Below are positions 1 through 11,165 of a stretch of DNA of 64,000 nucleotides, piece by piece; positions within the stretch are counted from its first letter, which is position 1, and each line of letters starts with the position of its first letter. The notes below the pieces were generated by a model. The model made no database searches, had not been told where the DNA came from, and worked only from the letters and a program-made list of their open reading frames with translations. Both the position numbers and the translations under genes were made by a program. Location of the stretch: the NCBI RefSeq assembly GCF_964355755.1, contig NC_092680.1:10021001-10085000 (forward strand), written 5' to 3'. This DNA is from Antedon mediterranea. Its lineage: Eukaryota; Echinodermata; Crinoidea; Comatulida; Antedonidae.

Positions 1-480
1 AAACTATCAACGTTGAAACAACGTTAAAATAAGTAACGTTGAAATAACGTTGAAAAAATGGTTGAAAATGAAAGTTTGCCTCAACTTAAATGTCAACGTT
101 GAATCAACATAGAAATTATCAACGTTGAAACAACGTTAAAATAGGTAACGTTGAAATAACGTTGAAAAAATGGTTGAAAATGAAAGTTTGCCTCAACGTA
201 AATGTCAACGTTGAATCAACATAGAAATTATCAACGTTGAAACAACGTTAAAATAGGTAACGTTGAAATAACGTTGAAAATGAAAGTTTGCCTCAACAAA
301 AATGTCAACGTTGATTCAACATAGATTATCAACGTTGAAACAACGTAAAAATGTCTACGTTGAAATTATCAATGTTGATTCAATGTTGACATTATTAACG
401 TTGAAACAACGTAATAATTAAGTTGAAATGAAAATTTTCATCAACGTAAATTTAAACATAGATTTAACGTTGAAATTTGA
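1..480. repeat. 112-bp tandem satellite rich in AACGTT palindromes
   Basis: A unit beginning TATCAACGTTGAAACAACG recurs at about 5, 117 and 229 (period 112) and then at about 327 in a shorter, diverged form. Each unit holds several copies of the palindrome AACGTT in the context TCAACGTTGAAT. The array runs off the left edge, so its full size is unknown. It shares its core motif with the 61-bp array at 3540-5608, which suggests both belong to one large non-autonomous transposon; that link is inferred. Confidence 0.85.
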
Positions 481-499
481 TTTGTTGAATTACTATATC

Positions 500-1055
500 C
501 AATTTGAATCAACGGTTTTAAAGTAGTTAGTAGTAAAGTTACTGTTACATCGCAGAATCCATCAATAGAGACATTTTATAAATACTGTATATCTTACTAA
601 TCTTTAATTTCTATAAAAACATAAAATAACATTTAATCAGGTGTTATCAAATCATCAGGCAAAATCCAAGCAACAATCAAATAATGTACATCCTCACTGA
701 CAGTTCTCAGGTACCAATGTTAAGTATAAAAAATATACTAATAACCAGTTTGTAATATGTTTGCCAACTAACATGATTGAATAACTATAAATATTGGCTG
801 ATTACAGTAAAACACAATAAATACAACACACGTCACAGGTGCCTTGTGCTAATGTTGCAGAAGTCCAAATGATGGTAATAACACAATACTGTAATTGCAT
901 TGTTCCGATTAGTCAATAAACAGTTGCCTCGATTCCTGTGTTGACATTGTCCTATGCTTTCCAAAAGTGTGGCAATATTATTTTTCCAAACCTGAAACAA
1001 ATTCAATCAAGTTACTGTAGTTTTAAACAAAAATAATACAGTAAAAAATTAATTG
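500..1055. other. no gene seen
   Basis: AT-rich sequence between the 112-bp satellite and a TTAA-type MITE. I see no long open frame, RNA gene or inverted repeat that I can support. Confidence 0.5.
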
Positions 1056-1059
1056 TTGA

Positions 1060-1379
1060 AAGATTTATTGTCCCCAAAAAACATGAACAATGAAGATTAA
1101 TACAATCATACTTCGAATACCTTGCCATTTTGCAATTTTAACAATTTAGATATTCACTTGCCGTAGAAAATAAACAAAAACAATAAAGATTTCACTTAAC
1201 AAAAATACAAAATAAACAGTACATTTAACCAAAAACCAAAATTGTTTGTTTAAATTGTCCACCTTTTAAGGTACAAATGCATTTTTTAAAATCTAATTTT
1301 TGGTCAAAGTGAACAACTCTATAGTGACGGCATATTCAACAAAACATTTAAAAAAAAATTGTTCAGTTCAATTATATCT
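1060..1379. mobile_element. short TTAA-type MITE, copy 1
   Basis: The left end reads AAAGATTTATTGTCCCC and the right end, on the other strand, AAAGATATAATTGAACTG. A TTAA sits just outside the right end (1380-1383) and TTGAA before the left. The left 35 bases, including the AACATGAACAATGAAG stretch, resemble the better-preserved copy at 32783-33004. No coding capacity is seen. The class is inferred from the TTAA flank and terminus only. Confidence 0.5.
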
Positions 1380-1511
1380 TTAACACATTGTTCAAAAATC
1401 ATACTGTACATAAACAAAAATTCAATTCAGAACATCATTTCACACTTACTCGTAAACTATGCAATCAATTCAATTTATGTAAATAATATTGCAACACTGT
1501 ATTAATATTTA

Positions 1512-2496
1512 CGCCGTGGTTAGGATTCCGGCAACGAAACTCAACTGCCCAGCGTTAGGGAATCCTACACGCTATTTCGCATGCCCAGAGCGAGGTATTC
1601 GGCGACTCTATTTTTGTCTACAACAGACCAAAGCGTGGTTCCCACTAGCGACGCAACACAAGGACGTAACGCAACGCAAGTAAATTGACCAATCACAAGC
1701 GATGGCTTATTCGCTTGTGATTGCTAACTGTCTATAACTTCGCTTGTCATTGGTTAAAACGCTTGCGTTGCGTTTACGTCCTTGCGTTACGTTCTAGTGG
1801 GAACCAAGCTTTACAGCGATGGATCATTTTAATAGCTGCGCCACGGCGAACTAGCGGCCTACATGCCTACTAATACTAGTAGGCCTACCAGCTAGATGTG
1901 ACCATTGGGCCTATTTATTTCGTAATTAAATTTGCTTCATTCATATATAAACTTTATATATTTATGAATTATAATTGCATGACTAGTTTTAATTTTTATG
2001 ATTTTTCAAGTACAAAATAAAAGATTTCATATAACGCATTTATACTGTACATAACATCATGCAATCGTATACAAGTTGATTTGTTGACAGCAGCCGCCGT
2101 GCGGATGTGAAAAAATAAAACAGACCTATTCGGGAGAAGTCGGTGTCGCAACGCTACGCTATTCATTTTCGTACATTTCTTGAAATATGCAAGCTGATTC
2201 TTATCAATATCATAATAATTATTTTAACGCGTGGCATAATTATTAATTCATGTATGGCCTAGGCCAAGTTTCATCCATCGCTCTCTCCCCCGCGCGACGA
2301 CTAACTAGGCCACAGCAAAGATATCTTTGGCTACACAGTACATCCCTAGTTAACACTCCGACTCTCGGGTAATGTGGTGCGCGGTCTGTGGCACTAGTGC
2401 AAGCTATAATTACTTCGCTCTGGGCATGCGCAATAGCGTGTCGGATTCCCTAACGATGGGAAGTTGAGTTGCGGTGCCGGAATCCTAACCACGGCG
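1512..2496. mobile_element. MULE-like MITE with 9-bp target duplication
   Basis: This 985-bp element has inverted repeats of about 82 bp (1512-1593 and 2415-2496) with roughly seven mismatches; both arms begin CGCCGTGGTTAGGATTCC. It is flanked by a perfect 9-bp direct repeat, TAATATTTA, at 1503-1511 and 2497-2505. Long TIRs plus a 9-bp duplication are typical of Mutator-like elements. No transposase frame is visible, so it is non-autonomous. It contains a second small inverted-repeat element at 1630-1812. Confidence 0.8.
1630..1812. mobile_element. TGGTTCCCACTAG hairpin MITE, copy 1
   Basis: The 183-bp inverted repeat begins AAAGCGTGGTTCCCACTAG and ends CTAGTGGGAACCAAGCTTT. The arms (about 50 bp) are rich in ACGCAACGCAAGGACGT-like sequence. 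Related copies lie at 18275-18407 and within ASB7 intron 2 at 20588-20724, so this is a dispersed family. It is nested inside the MULE-like MITE. Confidence 0.75.
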
Positions 2497-2629
2497 TAAT
2501 ATTTATTCAATTCAATATTAAAGTTAAGAACTATAAATACCAACCTTTTGTATATAAAAATATTGATCATCCATTAGATTTTTCTCGTTTGATTCACATA
2601 GAAAAGATTATAGGCCTACATGTACTTCA

Positions 2630-3145
2630 TTATTTTGTACTCTAGCTAGGCATAGGCCTAAGGGCCTTAGCTAGGCCTACAATCTGAAATAAAGAAAGCG
2701 AGTAAGTTTAACAAATAGCCGTCCTAGGCTAGGCAAGCAACATGTGTTTGTATACTATTAACACTAATAATAGCATTAGCAGCTACTGTAGACAGCCTAG
2801 CAGAAAGCTAGCTAGGCTAGGCCAACTAATTAAATATTATAATGTTATATTTATGTATACTTTTGGATAAATAAAGAAAGTATTATTGAACTAAAAGGCC
2901 TAGCCTAGGCCTAATACATACCATTTTATAACCATAAAGTACAGAACTGTAGTTATCCTTGGCAAGGCAAATGTTTGCACTTGACATGCATAATACTAAA
3001 TGCTTCCACTAGGCCTAGTGAGTGAATTCAGTTCATCAGTTTGGCAGCCTGCCTAGCCTACTAGCCTAGCCTATATAGGCCTAGGCCTAGCCTACCAGGC
3101 TATAGCCTAGCTATGCATGTGTGGCCTAGACTAGCTAGAGGCTAG
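2630..3145. repeat. TAGGCCTA/CTAGCTAG-rich low-complexity stretch
   Basis: Dense overlapping copies of AGGCCTA, TAGCCTA and CTAGGCCTAG occupy most of this stretch, for example around 2640-2700, 2810-2830 and 3040-3140. Isolated copies occur throughout the window. No open frame of interest is present. Confidence 0.6.
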
Positions 3146-3539
3146 CTATTGTTTGATAAGGGTAAAATAGTCAAGCTCAAAGCTTATAAATTAGTAGATT
3201 ACAAATAAAAAAGATTGTTTTCCTACCTCAAAACATACTTATTTGACAATTTCAATGATGAGCCTTTTTTTTCTACACACCACTACTACTGTAGGCCTAG
3301 CCTATGTCGAAGTAACTGAAATTACTGACACCAGTTTCAAAATTTTATCAAAACGAAACTAACCAATGACAAGCACGTATCTTATGAAATTTGATCTTGC
3401 ATGAAAGGATCATTCAATTTTCAACAACTTCTTAGAACATTTTTGTATTATACAGAGACAATTTGCCAATCTAAAATTCCTAAATAACCAATAATCATTT
3501 GTTTTACAATAAAGGATGATAAAATAAACCGCCAACTGA

Positions 3540-5608
3540 AATCTAATGTTAATTTAACGTTGAAACATCAATGGCAATGCACTTAAACAATTATTTAATA
3601 TTAAACGTTAAAAACATGTCATTTTAACCAAAGTATTAAATAGAATTTATCTTTAATTTAACGTTTAATTAACATTGAAAAAAAAAATAATAATTGTTTG
3701 AAAAAACAACATAATTTCAAGAGTTTTTCAACGTTGAAAACATGTCATTTGAAAATGACAACTGGATTTCAACGTTAAAATAACGTTGGAATAACATTGA
3801 AAAACAAAAATAATAACTGTTTGAAAAAAATTACTAGTTAGAAATACAATGTTATTTCAACGTTGGATCAACATTGATAAATTAACGTAAATTACTAGTT
3901 AGAAAGACAATGTTATTTCAACGTTGGATCAACATTGATAAATTAACGTAAATTTCTAGTTAAAAATACAATGTTATTGCAACGTTGGATCAACATTGAT
4001 AAATTAATGTAAATTTCTTGTTAAAAATACAATGTTATTTCAACGTTGGATCAACATTGATAAATTAACGTAAATTTCTAGATATAAAGACAATGTTATT
4101 TCAACGTTGTATCAACATTGATAAATTAACGTAAATTACTAGTTAGAAAGACAATGTTATTTCAACGTTGGATCAACATTAATAAATTAACGTAAATTTC
4201 TAGTTAAAAATACAATGTTATTTCAACGTTGGATCAACATTAATAAATTCACGTAAATTTCTAGTTAAAAATACAATGTTATTTCAACGTTGGATCAACA
4301 TTGATAAATTAACGTAAATTATTAATTAAAAATACAATGTTATTTCAAGGTTGGATCAACATTGATAAATTAACGTAAATTACTAGTTAAAATACAATGT
4401 TATTTCAACGTTGGATCAACATTGATAAATTAACGTAAATTTCTAGTTAAAAATACTATGTGATTTTAACGTTGGATCAACATTGATAAATTAACGTAAA
4501 TTACTAGTTAAAAATACAATGTTATTTCAACGTTGGATCAACATTGATAAATTAACGTAAATTTCTAGTTAAAAATACTATGTGATTTTAACGTTGGATC
4601 AACATTGATAAATTAACGTAAATTACTAGTTAGAAAGACAATGTTATTTCAACGTTGGATCAACAATGATAAATTAACTTAAATTACTAGTTAAAAAGAC
4701 AATGTTATTTCAACGTTGGATTAACATTCATAAAGTAACGTAAATTTCTAGTTAAAAATACAATGTTATTTCAACGTTGGATCAACATTAATAAATTAAC
4801 GTAAATTTCTAGTTTAAAATACATTGTTATTTCAACGTTGGATCAACATTGATAAATTAACGTAAATTACTAGTTAAAAATACAATGTTATTTCAACGTT
4901 GGATCAACATTGATAAATTAACGTAAATTACTAGTTAAAAATACAATGTTTTTTCAACTTTGGATCAACATTGATAAATTAACGTAAATTTCGAGTTAAA
5001 AATACAATGTGATTTTAACGTTGGATCAACATTGATAAATTAACGTAAATTTCTAGTTAAAAATACAATGTTATTTCAACGTTGGATCAACATTGACAAA
5101 TTAACGTAAATTACTAGTTAGAAAGACAATGTTATTTCAACGTTAAATCAACATTGATAAATTAACGTAAATTACTAGTTAGAAGGACAATGTTATTTTA
5201 ACGTTGGATCAACATTGATAAATTAACGTAAATTTCTAGTTAAAAATACAATGTTATTTCAACGTTGAATCAACATTTATAAATTAACGTAAAACATTTG
5301 TTTTAAAAACAATGTTATTTCAACGTTGGATCAACATTGATAAATTAACGTAAAACATTTGTTAGAAAGACAATGTTATTTCAACGTTAAACCAACATTT
5401 ATTAATTAACATAAATTACTAGTTAAAAAGAAAATGTTATTTCAACGTTGATTCAATGTTTATTACTAAACGTAAAAAAAATAGTTAGGGAAAAAATGTT
5501 ATTTCAACGTTGATTCAACATTTGAAAAACGCTGACAACATGATTTCAACAAATAAACTATATTTCAACGTTGATTCAACGTTGAAATTATGTTCTGTGC
5601 CCACTGGG
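3540..5608. repeat. 61-bp minisatellite array ending in a putative transposon terminus
   Basis: From about 3846 a 61-bp unit repeats some 27 times with few changes. Its core is TTTCAACGTTGGATCAACAT followed by AAATTAACGTAAATTACTAG. Looser AACGTT-rich sequence precedes it from 3540, and the last units degenerate to TTCAACGTTGATTCAACG. The array stops at TGTGCCCACTGGG (5596-5608), after which the sequence is non-repetitive. That abrupt end, and the shared motif with the array at 1-480, suggest the right end of a large non-autonomous DNA transposon whose left end lies outside the window. Confidence 0.85.
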
Positions 5609-5738
5609 TCACTTCTTCGTTCGACTGTCAAAACCACGAGGAAAACACACACATCGTATGCGACGGTATCTGACCCGGGGTCACAACTGTCAATCAAATA
5701 ACCGTTATTTCGTGTTGCAGCTAAGAATTGCTAAGCGA

Positions 5739-5935
5739 TAACCGGTTAAACGGCGTTCTAACACCGATTTAAATTGGTGTTTTTAACCGGTTATTTTGCG
5801 CTGCCTTTTAACCGGTTACCACAAATGTGTCCTGTTTCTGCTGCCAAGAAAATGGAGTTAATTTATTCACACTGATTTTAATTTATTCACACCGATTTTA
5901 ACCGGTTATTTTCTATGCAGCAGAAACAGGCCCTA
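5739..5935. repeat. four AACCGGTT palindromes and a short hairpin element
   Basis: Perfect AACCGGTT occurs at 5740-5747, 5785-5792, 5810-5817 and 5900-5907, several in the context CACCGATTTnAACCGGTTA. An inverted pair, TCCTGTTTCTGCTGC (about 5830) and GCAGCAGAAACAGG (about 5917), encloses part of the cluster. AACCGGTT matches the known binding consensus of Grainyhead-family factors, but the inverted arms suggest a decayed MITE, so a regulatory role is only a possibility. Confidence 0.5.
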
Positions 5936-5992
5936 GTATAACATTAACAGCAAACGTTAAGGTGGGTTGACCTCGGTCCGAACAACACGCTA

Positions 5993-6290
5993 AAAATTAA
6001 AGTTGTATTGTCCCCCAAAACATGAAAAATAAAGATGAAAAAAATCAAATTTTGAATAGACCATTTTGTAGTTATAATAAAGTTATTCACTTTCGCCGAA
6101 AAAAAATCCGGAAAAAATATTGATTTCGCTTATAAAAAATCAAAATAAGTTTACCCTTTTTTCGAACTCATAAGTTCAGAAATTCCAAAATAACGATGGT
6201 TAGCTAACAGCTCATAAATATGCATGATATGTTAATGAGTATCCAAACAGGGGGGAGATCCGATCTGTTCACCACGTAAACATGTGCGAA
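5993..6290 (+). mobile_element. dispersed repeat starting TTAAAGTTGTATTGTC
   Basis: It begins TTAAAGTTGTATTGTCCCCC and continues through AAAACATGAAAAATAAAG, a CATTTTGTAGTTATA stretch and ATATGCATGATATGTTAATG. The same order of blocks is found inverted at 62330-62545, directly upstream of NOL6. The terminus matches the TTAA-type MITE family (1060-1379, 32783-33004, 10821). Only one end is recognisable here. Confidence 0.6.
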
Positions 6291-6299
6291 GAAAGTGCT

Positions 6300-7307
6300 G
6301 TGCTGGGGTACGGTTTCCCTGATCGTATGATGTAAAAAGCTGTGCCGTTAATTTGCTGGTAAGTAGAATTCTATTTTAGATGAATGACACATCCTCCTGT
6401 ATAATAGTTTTTGGCGTATAGTTATAGGCTTAGCTATCTAGGCTAGGGCTATAATATAAGCCTACTTCTACTATCTAGTAGGGCCTAGGCCTAGTTAGTA
6501 CTGTAGTTTACTGCTGTGTAGTGTAGTGTAGCAGCAGCTGTAGGCAGGCAGATAATCGGGTCAGAAAAGTAGACGGGAACCCACTTTGAGGCCTAGCTAG
6601 GTCCTATATATCGTACTCACCTAGCTAAGCCATCACTCCACAACTAGCTACAGGAAATAGGCCTACTATGTTGATGTACCACTGATATACATTTGGAGCT
6701 CGAATTAATTTTAAAGTCTAAAAAAAGACTAACTGATGACAAAAAACGAACATTTGGAAAATGATCAGCATACAGTACCAAGAAGTTGCCGGTAGAATAG
6801 ATTGTTGTTGATAGCAACCAAAACGAAAACACTAGTAATTAGACTAGGCCTTTTTTAGGGAGGAGATGCACTTTTCAGGGATTCCTTACTGTACATTAGT
6901 ACCCCAAATTGAAAACTTCAGATTCATGTACAGAAATAATAATTATATGTATGCAATAAATTGTGAAATATTTAACTTTTCTATTTGACTTTTGTATTTA
7001 TACATCATTGTTTTTCAATTTATAGACTTAAGCTAATGAAGACTGGAACAGCATTTTAAAGGCAACTGGCAGTAGACTCGGTAGTGGAACACAAGATAAA
7101 TATTGGATGACTATCATAAAGCATTAGGCAAATGTGTTGGTTGTTTTCCAGCTTTTAAAATGTTGTATAGTTTTCATAATTCGAGCAATAACATTTGTAT
7201 ACAGCATTAAATAAATAAAAAATACTACTACAGTACATGAGATAAAATCACCATAATTTTAATGTGTGAAGATTTACAGTACAGTACAGTAAAAAATGAG
7301 TTAATTA
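6300..7307. other. no gene seen
   Basis: This stretch contains TAGGCCTA-type sequence (6420-6610) and AT-rich DNA. Short open frames show no recognisable motif, splice context or repeat structure. Confidence 0.45.
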
Positions 7308-7544
7308 CTAGTATATTTCATTGAATTTCTGCATTATTGTTGACAATTTATTTTCAACTATTAATTGATGTGTTGATTGTGGCATTACAGCAATAGCTTG
7401 TCTTCTGTGATTGTTCATCCATTTTAAAGTGTCATAGTAAGAAACGTTCAAATAAATATTGTGAATGTTGCTACCACATTTTGTGTTGATTTCTTCACCA
7501 TTTTCCACTACTTGCTCATATTGTTCATTCAAGTGTGTTAATAC
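7308..7544 (-). CDS. candidate terminal exon, unknown protein
   Basis: On the minus strand a pyrimidine tract and AG (CTTTCTTTTAATAG) precede 7544, and the frame is then open for 78 codons to a stop ending at 7308. The peptide is mixed and hydrophilic (it starts VLTHLNEQYEQVVENGEEIN) and is not low-complexity, unlike most short frames here. I do not recognise the family and found no upstream exon. There is no clear AATAAA nearby. It could equally be a transposase remnant or a chance open frame. Confidence 0.3.
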   Translation of the reverse strand, partial: VLTHLNEQYEQVVENGEEINTKCGSNIHNIYLNVSYYDTLKWMNNHRRQAIAVMPQSTHQLIVENKLSTIMQKFNEIY

Positions 7545-8285
7545 CTATTAAAAGAAAGACATTATTTATTAAAATATGTACATAAAAAGTTTAATTGTGT
7601 GAATGTTGGTTTGAACGTTATTGCTTTGGAAGAATTTTCAACATAACAGTACTAAGTACTGTAAAGTACACATTCCAAAAAATATTTAACTTAGATTATT
7701 TGGTCATTTTCTCTAAAATAATTACATTATTGGATGTACAGTATAGGCCTAGTTACAATTTTCACAAATTTATATTAGCATTAAAATCTAATTAATCATG
7801 AAGGAAAAACCAAGCACCATAATCTCTCCTGGCCCTGGTGGTGACCTTATTTTCTATTTTTGGCAGCCATTCACAAGTTTTCGCTTTTTGAGTTTCGCTG
7901 CTCTTATGTATAATTTTTTTTAATCACAAACTCTACATAGAAAAGAAAATTAAATGTTTTAAAATGAATGAAAAGTGATATGAATAATGATAAATTAAAG
8001 ACTATTATTAATATTATAGTATTATACTAAAAATAAGACGAGTTGGTGGTGTCGAAATTCACACAAGTCACAATAAAACCATGGAGGTATAAAATATTTT
8101 ATTTTTATACCTCCATGCTAAAACCTTATTCCTTACTCCATGCTCACAGATGAATGTTATAGGCCTAATCCTATTTAAAGCTAGGTTGGCAATAACTATT
8201 AATAAGGCTTACAAGTTGTATCTATTAGTATTAGCTAGGCCTGCTACTCACTCAGGGTGAACCCTCACTCAGGCCTACAACTAGG
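7545..8285. other. no gene seen
   Basis: AT-rich sequence. A short inverted pair, TATACCTCCATG around 8100 (ACCATGGAGGTATAAAA / TTTTTATACCTCCATGCT), forms a small hairpin at about 8080-8117. Nothing else is supportable. Confidence 0.4.
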
Positions 8286-8293
8286 CCCAGTAC

Positions 8294-10276
8294 GGTTTAC
8301 GATGAAATCGGTCGCGTGTGAAATCGGTCGCGTTTGAAATCGGTCGCGATAAAATCAACTTCCGGTATTTTGTATGGCGCGCCGCTAGAGCTATACGTTT
8401 GAAATCGGTCGCCCTTGAAATCGGTCGCGCTATTTTGTATGGAGCGAGATGCATGCTGGCGGGATTTACATTTTCTTCGTTTATATAGTCTAGATTTAAT
8501 TGATATTTTTTAGGAACCAGATTATTTATGTGGATATTTTTTATTTTGGTTAATAATATTTATTATCAATCATTTTTTTTTATTTCACAGGTCTCGAAGA
8601 AGGACCGTGTCTTTTCAAAATGGCCATTTCTAAACACGTTTAAATATTTTATTAGGCATATAATAATTTACCTCTATTTTATTATATGTACTGTAATTAA
8701 TATATTATACTGTATAGAGAATATACGTCTGTGTCTTTTAGTAATACAGTATTATGCAAACAATTACGTAAAAGAGAACAATTTATTTAAAAACAATAAA
8801 CGTTACAATGTATAACCCGTAAAGCCAGCGTATCCATTTTTATACTTATGCATAATGTGGCAGATATATCATATATTGGACCACCTTATTTTAATTTCTA
8901 TTTTATTTATGTCCGTACGCTATGTAGGATTAAGTAGAGGCCTATAATGATTATTGTTGAGGAAAATCACGTGTATATTTTTATTTCTAATGTTTAGGCC
9001 TAAAATAGTTTCTAGTAAAAATGATTATTATATGCGGGTCGTTAAAAGACGAGTTACTGAAATAAACCCCGAAATAGGCCATAACGTGGATGCGCCTTCT
9101 ATGATCGTGCAGACGACGTTAACTGCACGTTATTTTGCTGACGGGGATTCCCCTTAAAAAAACACGCACTAGTGTGTCAAATCATGGACAAAACACGTAC
9201 TACGATCGTTGTCCATGGCCATGTAAAGATGACGTATAGGCCTATTACTAACCATACGTTTGAAACATCTATATATAGGCCTCTGCACTGCACGTGTTTT
9301 TGTGAAACATAGTTCCATGGTGAAACGATGTATATAATTTACGTATATAGGCCTACGTCGGCGATACTATAGTTTTTAATTTGAATATTTCTTCATTTAT
9401 AATAATCACTTTAATGTAAATAATATAAGTACCACTCAGTGTCTCACATCCGTACGCCGTTCGTACATCTAAATGTTTAAAATATCAGTGCAAGATTACC
9501 TCTTTGAGAATCGTGCCCACCTTTTAATATCCATCCATTATTATTATCACATATAGGCCTATCATTGTACAGCATACTGCATAGTCATAGTATAGGCCCT
9601 GTAGATTGATTTATAACGGCATATTATTTTATTAGTATTATCCTAAAACCATGCTCACGTAAGAGTGGCGGAAATCGAACGTAAAAATCATCATCATACA
9701 TCATCTTCCTTTATTGCATAAACCTCATTGAGCTGGTATCCACTTGCAGATATAAAACTAGTTTCGTAATTAACTGCGATTAAAAAATACGCAATAGGCG
9801 CGTCTAATTGTTTAATATTAAATTATTTCAACATTATTAAAACTTTAAACAGTGGCATGTTAATCTTTTCAAAAACTTAAACAATATTCAATAACACTTT
9901 TTAAAACGATTTTCTAAACACATTACAATTATTCATTGACACCTGACGTAAGATAAAATGAAAACACAAATTATTTATAAATAATGAGATAATATTTATA
10001 TTTACTGTACTAAAAAAATAATAACGATCGAGGTAAAACAATTGTTAATAGTATTAGAAATTCTATATTCAAAATTAACTAAAAACATAATTAGCGTTTA
10101 CATTTAAAATGTATCTAGTGCGTCCCATGCAAAATAGCGCGACCGATTTCAAACGCGACCGATATCATTAAACGTATAGCTCTAGCGGCGCGCCATACAA
10201 AATGCCGGAAGTTGATTTTATCGCGACCGATTTCAAACGCGACCGATTTCAGACGCGACCGATTTCATCTGACACC
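8294..10276. mobile_element. TIR element built on GAAATCGGTCGCG, 8-bp target duplication
   Basis: This 1983-bp element has arms of about 150 bp that align closely. Each arm has several GAAATCGGTCGCG copies, then CAACTTCCGG, then GGCGCGCCGCTAGAGCTATA, then further GAAATCGGTCGCG copies. The outermost bases (GGTTTACGATGAAATCGG left, GGTGTCAGATGAAATCGG right on the opposite strand) pair imperfectly. CCCAGTAC is directly repeated at 8286-8293 and 10277-10284. The interior is AT-rich; frames of 95 and 67 codons have no recognisable domain, so it is probably non-autonomous. The superfamily is uncertain; an 8-bp duplication with GG ends is compatible with Merlin or hAT/MULE groups. Confidence 0.8.
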
Positions 10277-10639
10277 CCCAGTACTACTACTACTACTAGA
10301 CTAGCTACTACTCTAGGCCTAGCCAATAGATAGGGGATAGTACACTAGATAGCCAGTACAGCTGTAATGGGCTAGCTAGGCTTCCTATACTAACTAACAA
10401 AGCTGCACCATAGAAACTACTACAGTTCTTACTTACCAATCTGCTAGGGCCTAGCCATAGTCTTTTCTTCAAGTAGGAGTTGTTTTTTTTGTTGTTAAAC
10501 TACAGAACTTTCCCACATCGTCGTCTCGCCATATCACGTCGTATTTTTTTTCTGATGACCTAGGGGTCACATACACGCACAAGAATCATACAATATGCAT
10601 AATTCATAAGCTAATTCAGGTCAAGGGTTAAATTAAACC

Positions 10640-10821
10640 GGAAGCCAGCTGGCTGCCAGCCAACCGACTTCCGGTTGACTATTTTTTACTTTAAATTACG
10701 ATTTTCTAAGGTAAATAATTTTTTTTTTGATCCAATTTTTTTTCAAAGTGAATAACTTTTATGTATCATTAAAATGGCTTTAAAAAAAAAAAATTTTTTT
10801 GTTCAGGGGGACAATACATCT
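10640..10821 (-). mobile_element. TTAA-type repeat fragment
   Basis: On the minus strand it starts at a TTAA (10822-10825) with AGATGTATTGTCCCCCTGAAC, the terminus of the family at 32783-33004. Poly-A and T runs and a stretch rich in GCCAGC and CCGGAAG follow. The far end is not recognisable. Confidence 0.5.
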
Positions 10822-10839
10822 TTAAAGCCGTGTTCAAAT

Positions 10840-11165
10840 TTAGGGTGTTGTATAAACACGACCTAACACAGGGAGCCAATCAGATGTCTCTCCCCCAATG
10901 AAAACACGCTGTTGTTGTCTATTAGTTAAATAGCGTTTGAACCAGGGAGTTGTCCCTGGTTTGAACCATCTTAAAAGTGAACCGGATAAACCAAATTTTG
11001 AAAGTTTAAAAATAATCAAATCATGAGAAACGAAACCAAAAGTCTTAGAGAAATCGCTGTAAATCACATCGCATTGCTTGCTGTTAGTTGCATCGTTTGC
11101 TGTAGCAAGAAGCAGTGCGAGGTTGGTTTGACATAATCTCCCCGAGACAAATCCATGCTGCCTAT
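10840..11165 (-). pseudogene. non-LTR retrotransposon RT fragment (CR1/Jockey-like)
   Basis: Minus-strand translation from about 11165 gives YRQHGFVSGRLCQTNLALLL, then DVIYSDFSKTFGFVSHDL, then LSKFGLSGSLLRWF, and then ITYLTNRQQ-like sequence with a frame disturbance. These correspond to the RT fingers and the palm motif usually written F-x-D-F-S-K-A-F-D-x-V. The second palm Asp of that motif is replaced (FSKTFGFV), which together with truncation on both sides makes this a dead fragment. It lies between a TTAA-type repeat and a large foldback element. Confidence 0.75.

Noticed and set aside
3846-5500. Regular 61-bp array resembling a CRISPR layout
   Set aside because: The whole unit is conserved with no variable spacers, and the genome is animal; it is a minisatellite.
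8528-8815. 95-codon hydrophobic frame as a membrane protein
   Set aside because: It is in the AT-rich interior of a TIR element; Ile/Phe/Tyr/Asn richness is expected from base composition, and there is no motif.
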